Positions 63,664 through 64,000 of a DNA stretch of 64,000 bases are shown here, piece by piece (the first letter of the stretch is position 1; each line of letters begins with the position of its first letter). A program made the position numbers and the translations under genes. The stretch is from assembly GCF_001955535.1 (NCBI RefSeq), contig NZ_MPVN01000005.1, forward strand, positions 62,001-126,000, in the 5' to 3' direction. The notes beneath the pieces are model-generated. The model worked only from the letters and a program-made list of their open reading frames with translations, was not told the origin of the DNA and made no database searches. The DNA comes from Paenibacillus sp. FSL H7-0326. GTDB lineage: Bacteria > Bacillota > Bacilli > Paenibacillales > Paenibacillaceae.

Positions 63664-64000
63664 TTATTTCGTAGCCGGTTTACGGAACTTCATGATCGAT
63701 GTGACGATCAATACCACCAGTACAGCTAAACAAATACTGATGCTGAAGCGGTTCTGGTCATCAATCAGGAAGCCGCACGCAATCACCGACAGGCAGATAA
63801 TCGTAAAGGTCGTAATGTACGGGTAGCCCCATACCTTAAAGGACGGCTGTATAGGATACTGCTTCCGCAGCTTAAGCTGGGATGAAGCAATGCAGATCCA
63901 CACGAGCAGCACAGTGAAGCCTGGAACAGCCATGAGAATCCGGAACAGCTGATCCTGGGAAATCAGCCCCAGCATGGACCCCCCGATCAAAATAACAGCA
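63664..64000 (-). CDS. amino-acid permease, APC family (C-terminal part)
   Basis: 112 residues visible; the gene runs off the right edge. Three membrane spans and IASSQLKLRKQYPIQPSFKVWGYPYITTFTIICLSVIACGF, the conserved end of GABA/basic-amino-acid permeases of the APC superfamily (AAT group), where an extracytoplasmic-to-cytoplasmic loop has R-x-Q-x-x-x-x-x-x-F-K-x-x-x-x-P-x. Substrate cannot be told from this part. Confidence 0.85.
   Translation of the reverse strand, partial: AVILIGGSMLGLISQDQLFRILMAVPGFTVLLVWICIASSQLKLRKQYPIQPSFKVWGYPYITTFTIICLSVIACGFLIDDQNRFSISICLAVLVVLIVTSIMKFRKPATK

Overview
The window looks like chromosome of a Paenibacillus-type Gram-positive bacterium (Bacillota). 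The reasons are purine-rich Shine-Dalgarno sites of the AAGGAGG type, many GTG/TTG starts, sigma-A promoters, T-tailed hairpin terminators, YesM/YesN-type sensor-regulator pairs beside Lpl-type sugar ABC genes, GH42 and GH127 glycosidases, a CarD-family protein, DUF4179 anti-sigma and YitT proteins, and sites resembling CcpA, Fur and GlnR/TnrA boxes. No rRNA, tRNA, CRISPR array, prophage or replication origin was seen.

Layout. 1-6.1 kb: end of an ECF vitamin-transporter locus (S and T subunits), a GNAT acetyltransferase, an alpha/beta hydrolase, free methionine-(R)-sulfoxide reductase and an aldehyde dehydrogenase. 6.1-9 kb: divergent cadA/cadC metal-efflux locus with an operator in the gap. 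9-14.6 kb: AI-2E-family permease, an ammonium transporter behind a GlnR/TnrA-type promoter and a long leader, CarD-family regulator, Gfo/Idh oxidoreductase and a small HTH regulator. 14.7-16.4 kb: CopC-CopD pair. 16.7-24.4 kb: a minus-strand run Lrp - peptide-binding lipoprotein - two permeases - two ATPases - leaderless gamma-glutamyltransferase, readable as import and cytoplasmic cleavage of gamma-glutamyl peptides. 24.9-32.8 kb: metallophosphoesterase, chromate transporter, a YwnB/YwnA-like pair with three evenly spaced 19-bp dyads on the promoter, a second Lrp, an SDR, and DUF485-acetate symporter genes.

32.9-41.1 kb is an AT-rich accessory island. It holds nine small minus-strand genes or gene remnants that resemble polymorphic-toxin immunity genes, with no toxin gene in view. 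Its middle has been replaced by a 1035-residue DUF11-repeat surface-type protein that lies between two decayed ISL3-type transposase fragments. This is the most unusual part of the window.

41.3-64 kb returns to ordinary chromosome: a copper-amine-oxidase-N-domain secreted protein, ArsB, an Lpl-type sugar ABC transporter divergent from its YesM/YesN two-component pair with a cre-like site between, a DJ-1/PfpI protein, a Fur-box-controlled ferredoxin-NADP reductase (YcgT-like), GH42 beta-galactosidase, an MFS transporter, GH127 beta-L-arabinofuranosidase divergent from an AraC regulator, an ECF sigma factor with a DUF4179 anti-sigma partner, a DUF6953 protein next to a heptanucleotide repeat, a YitT protein, and a truncated amino-acid permease at the right edge.
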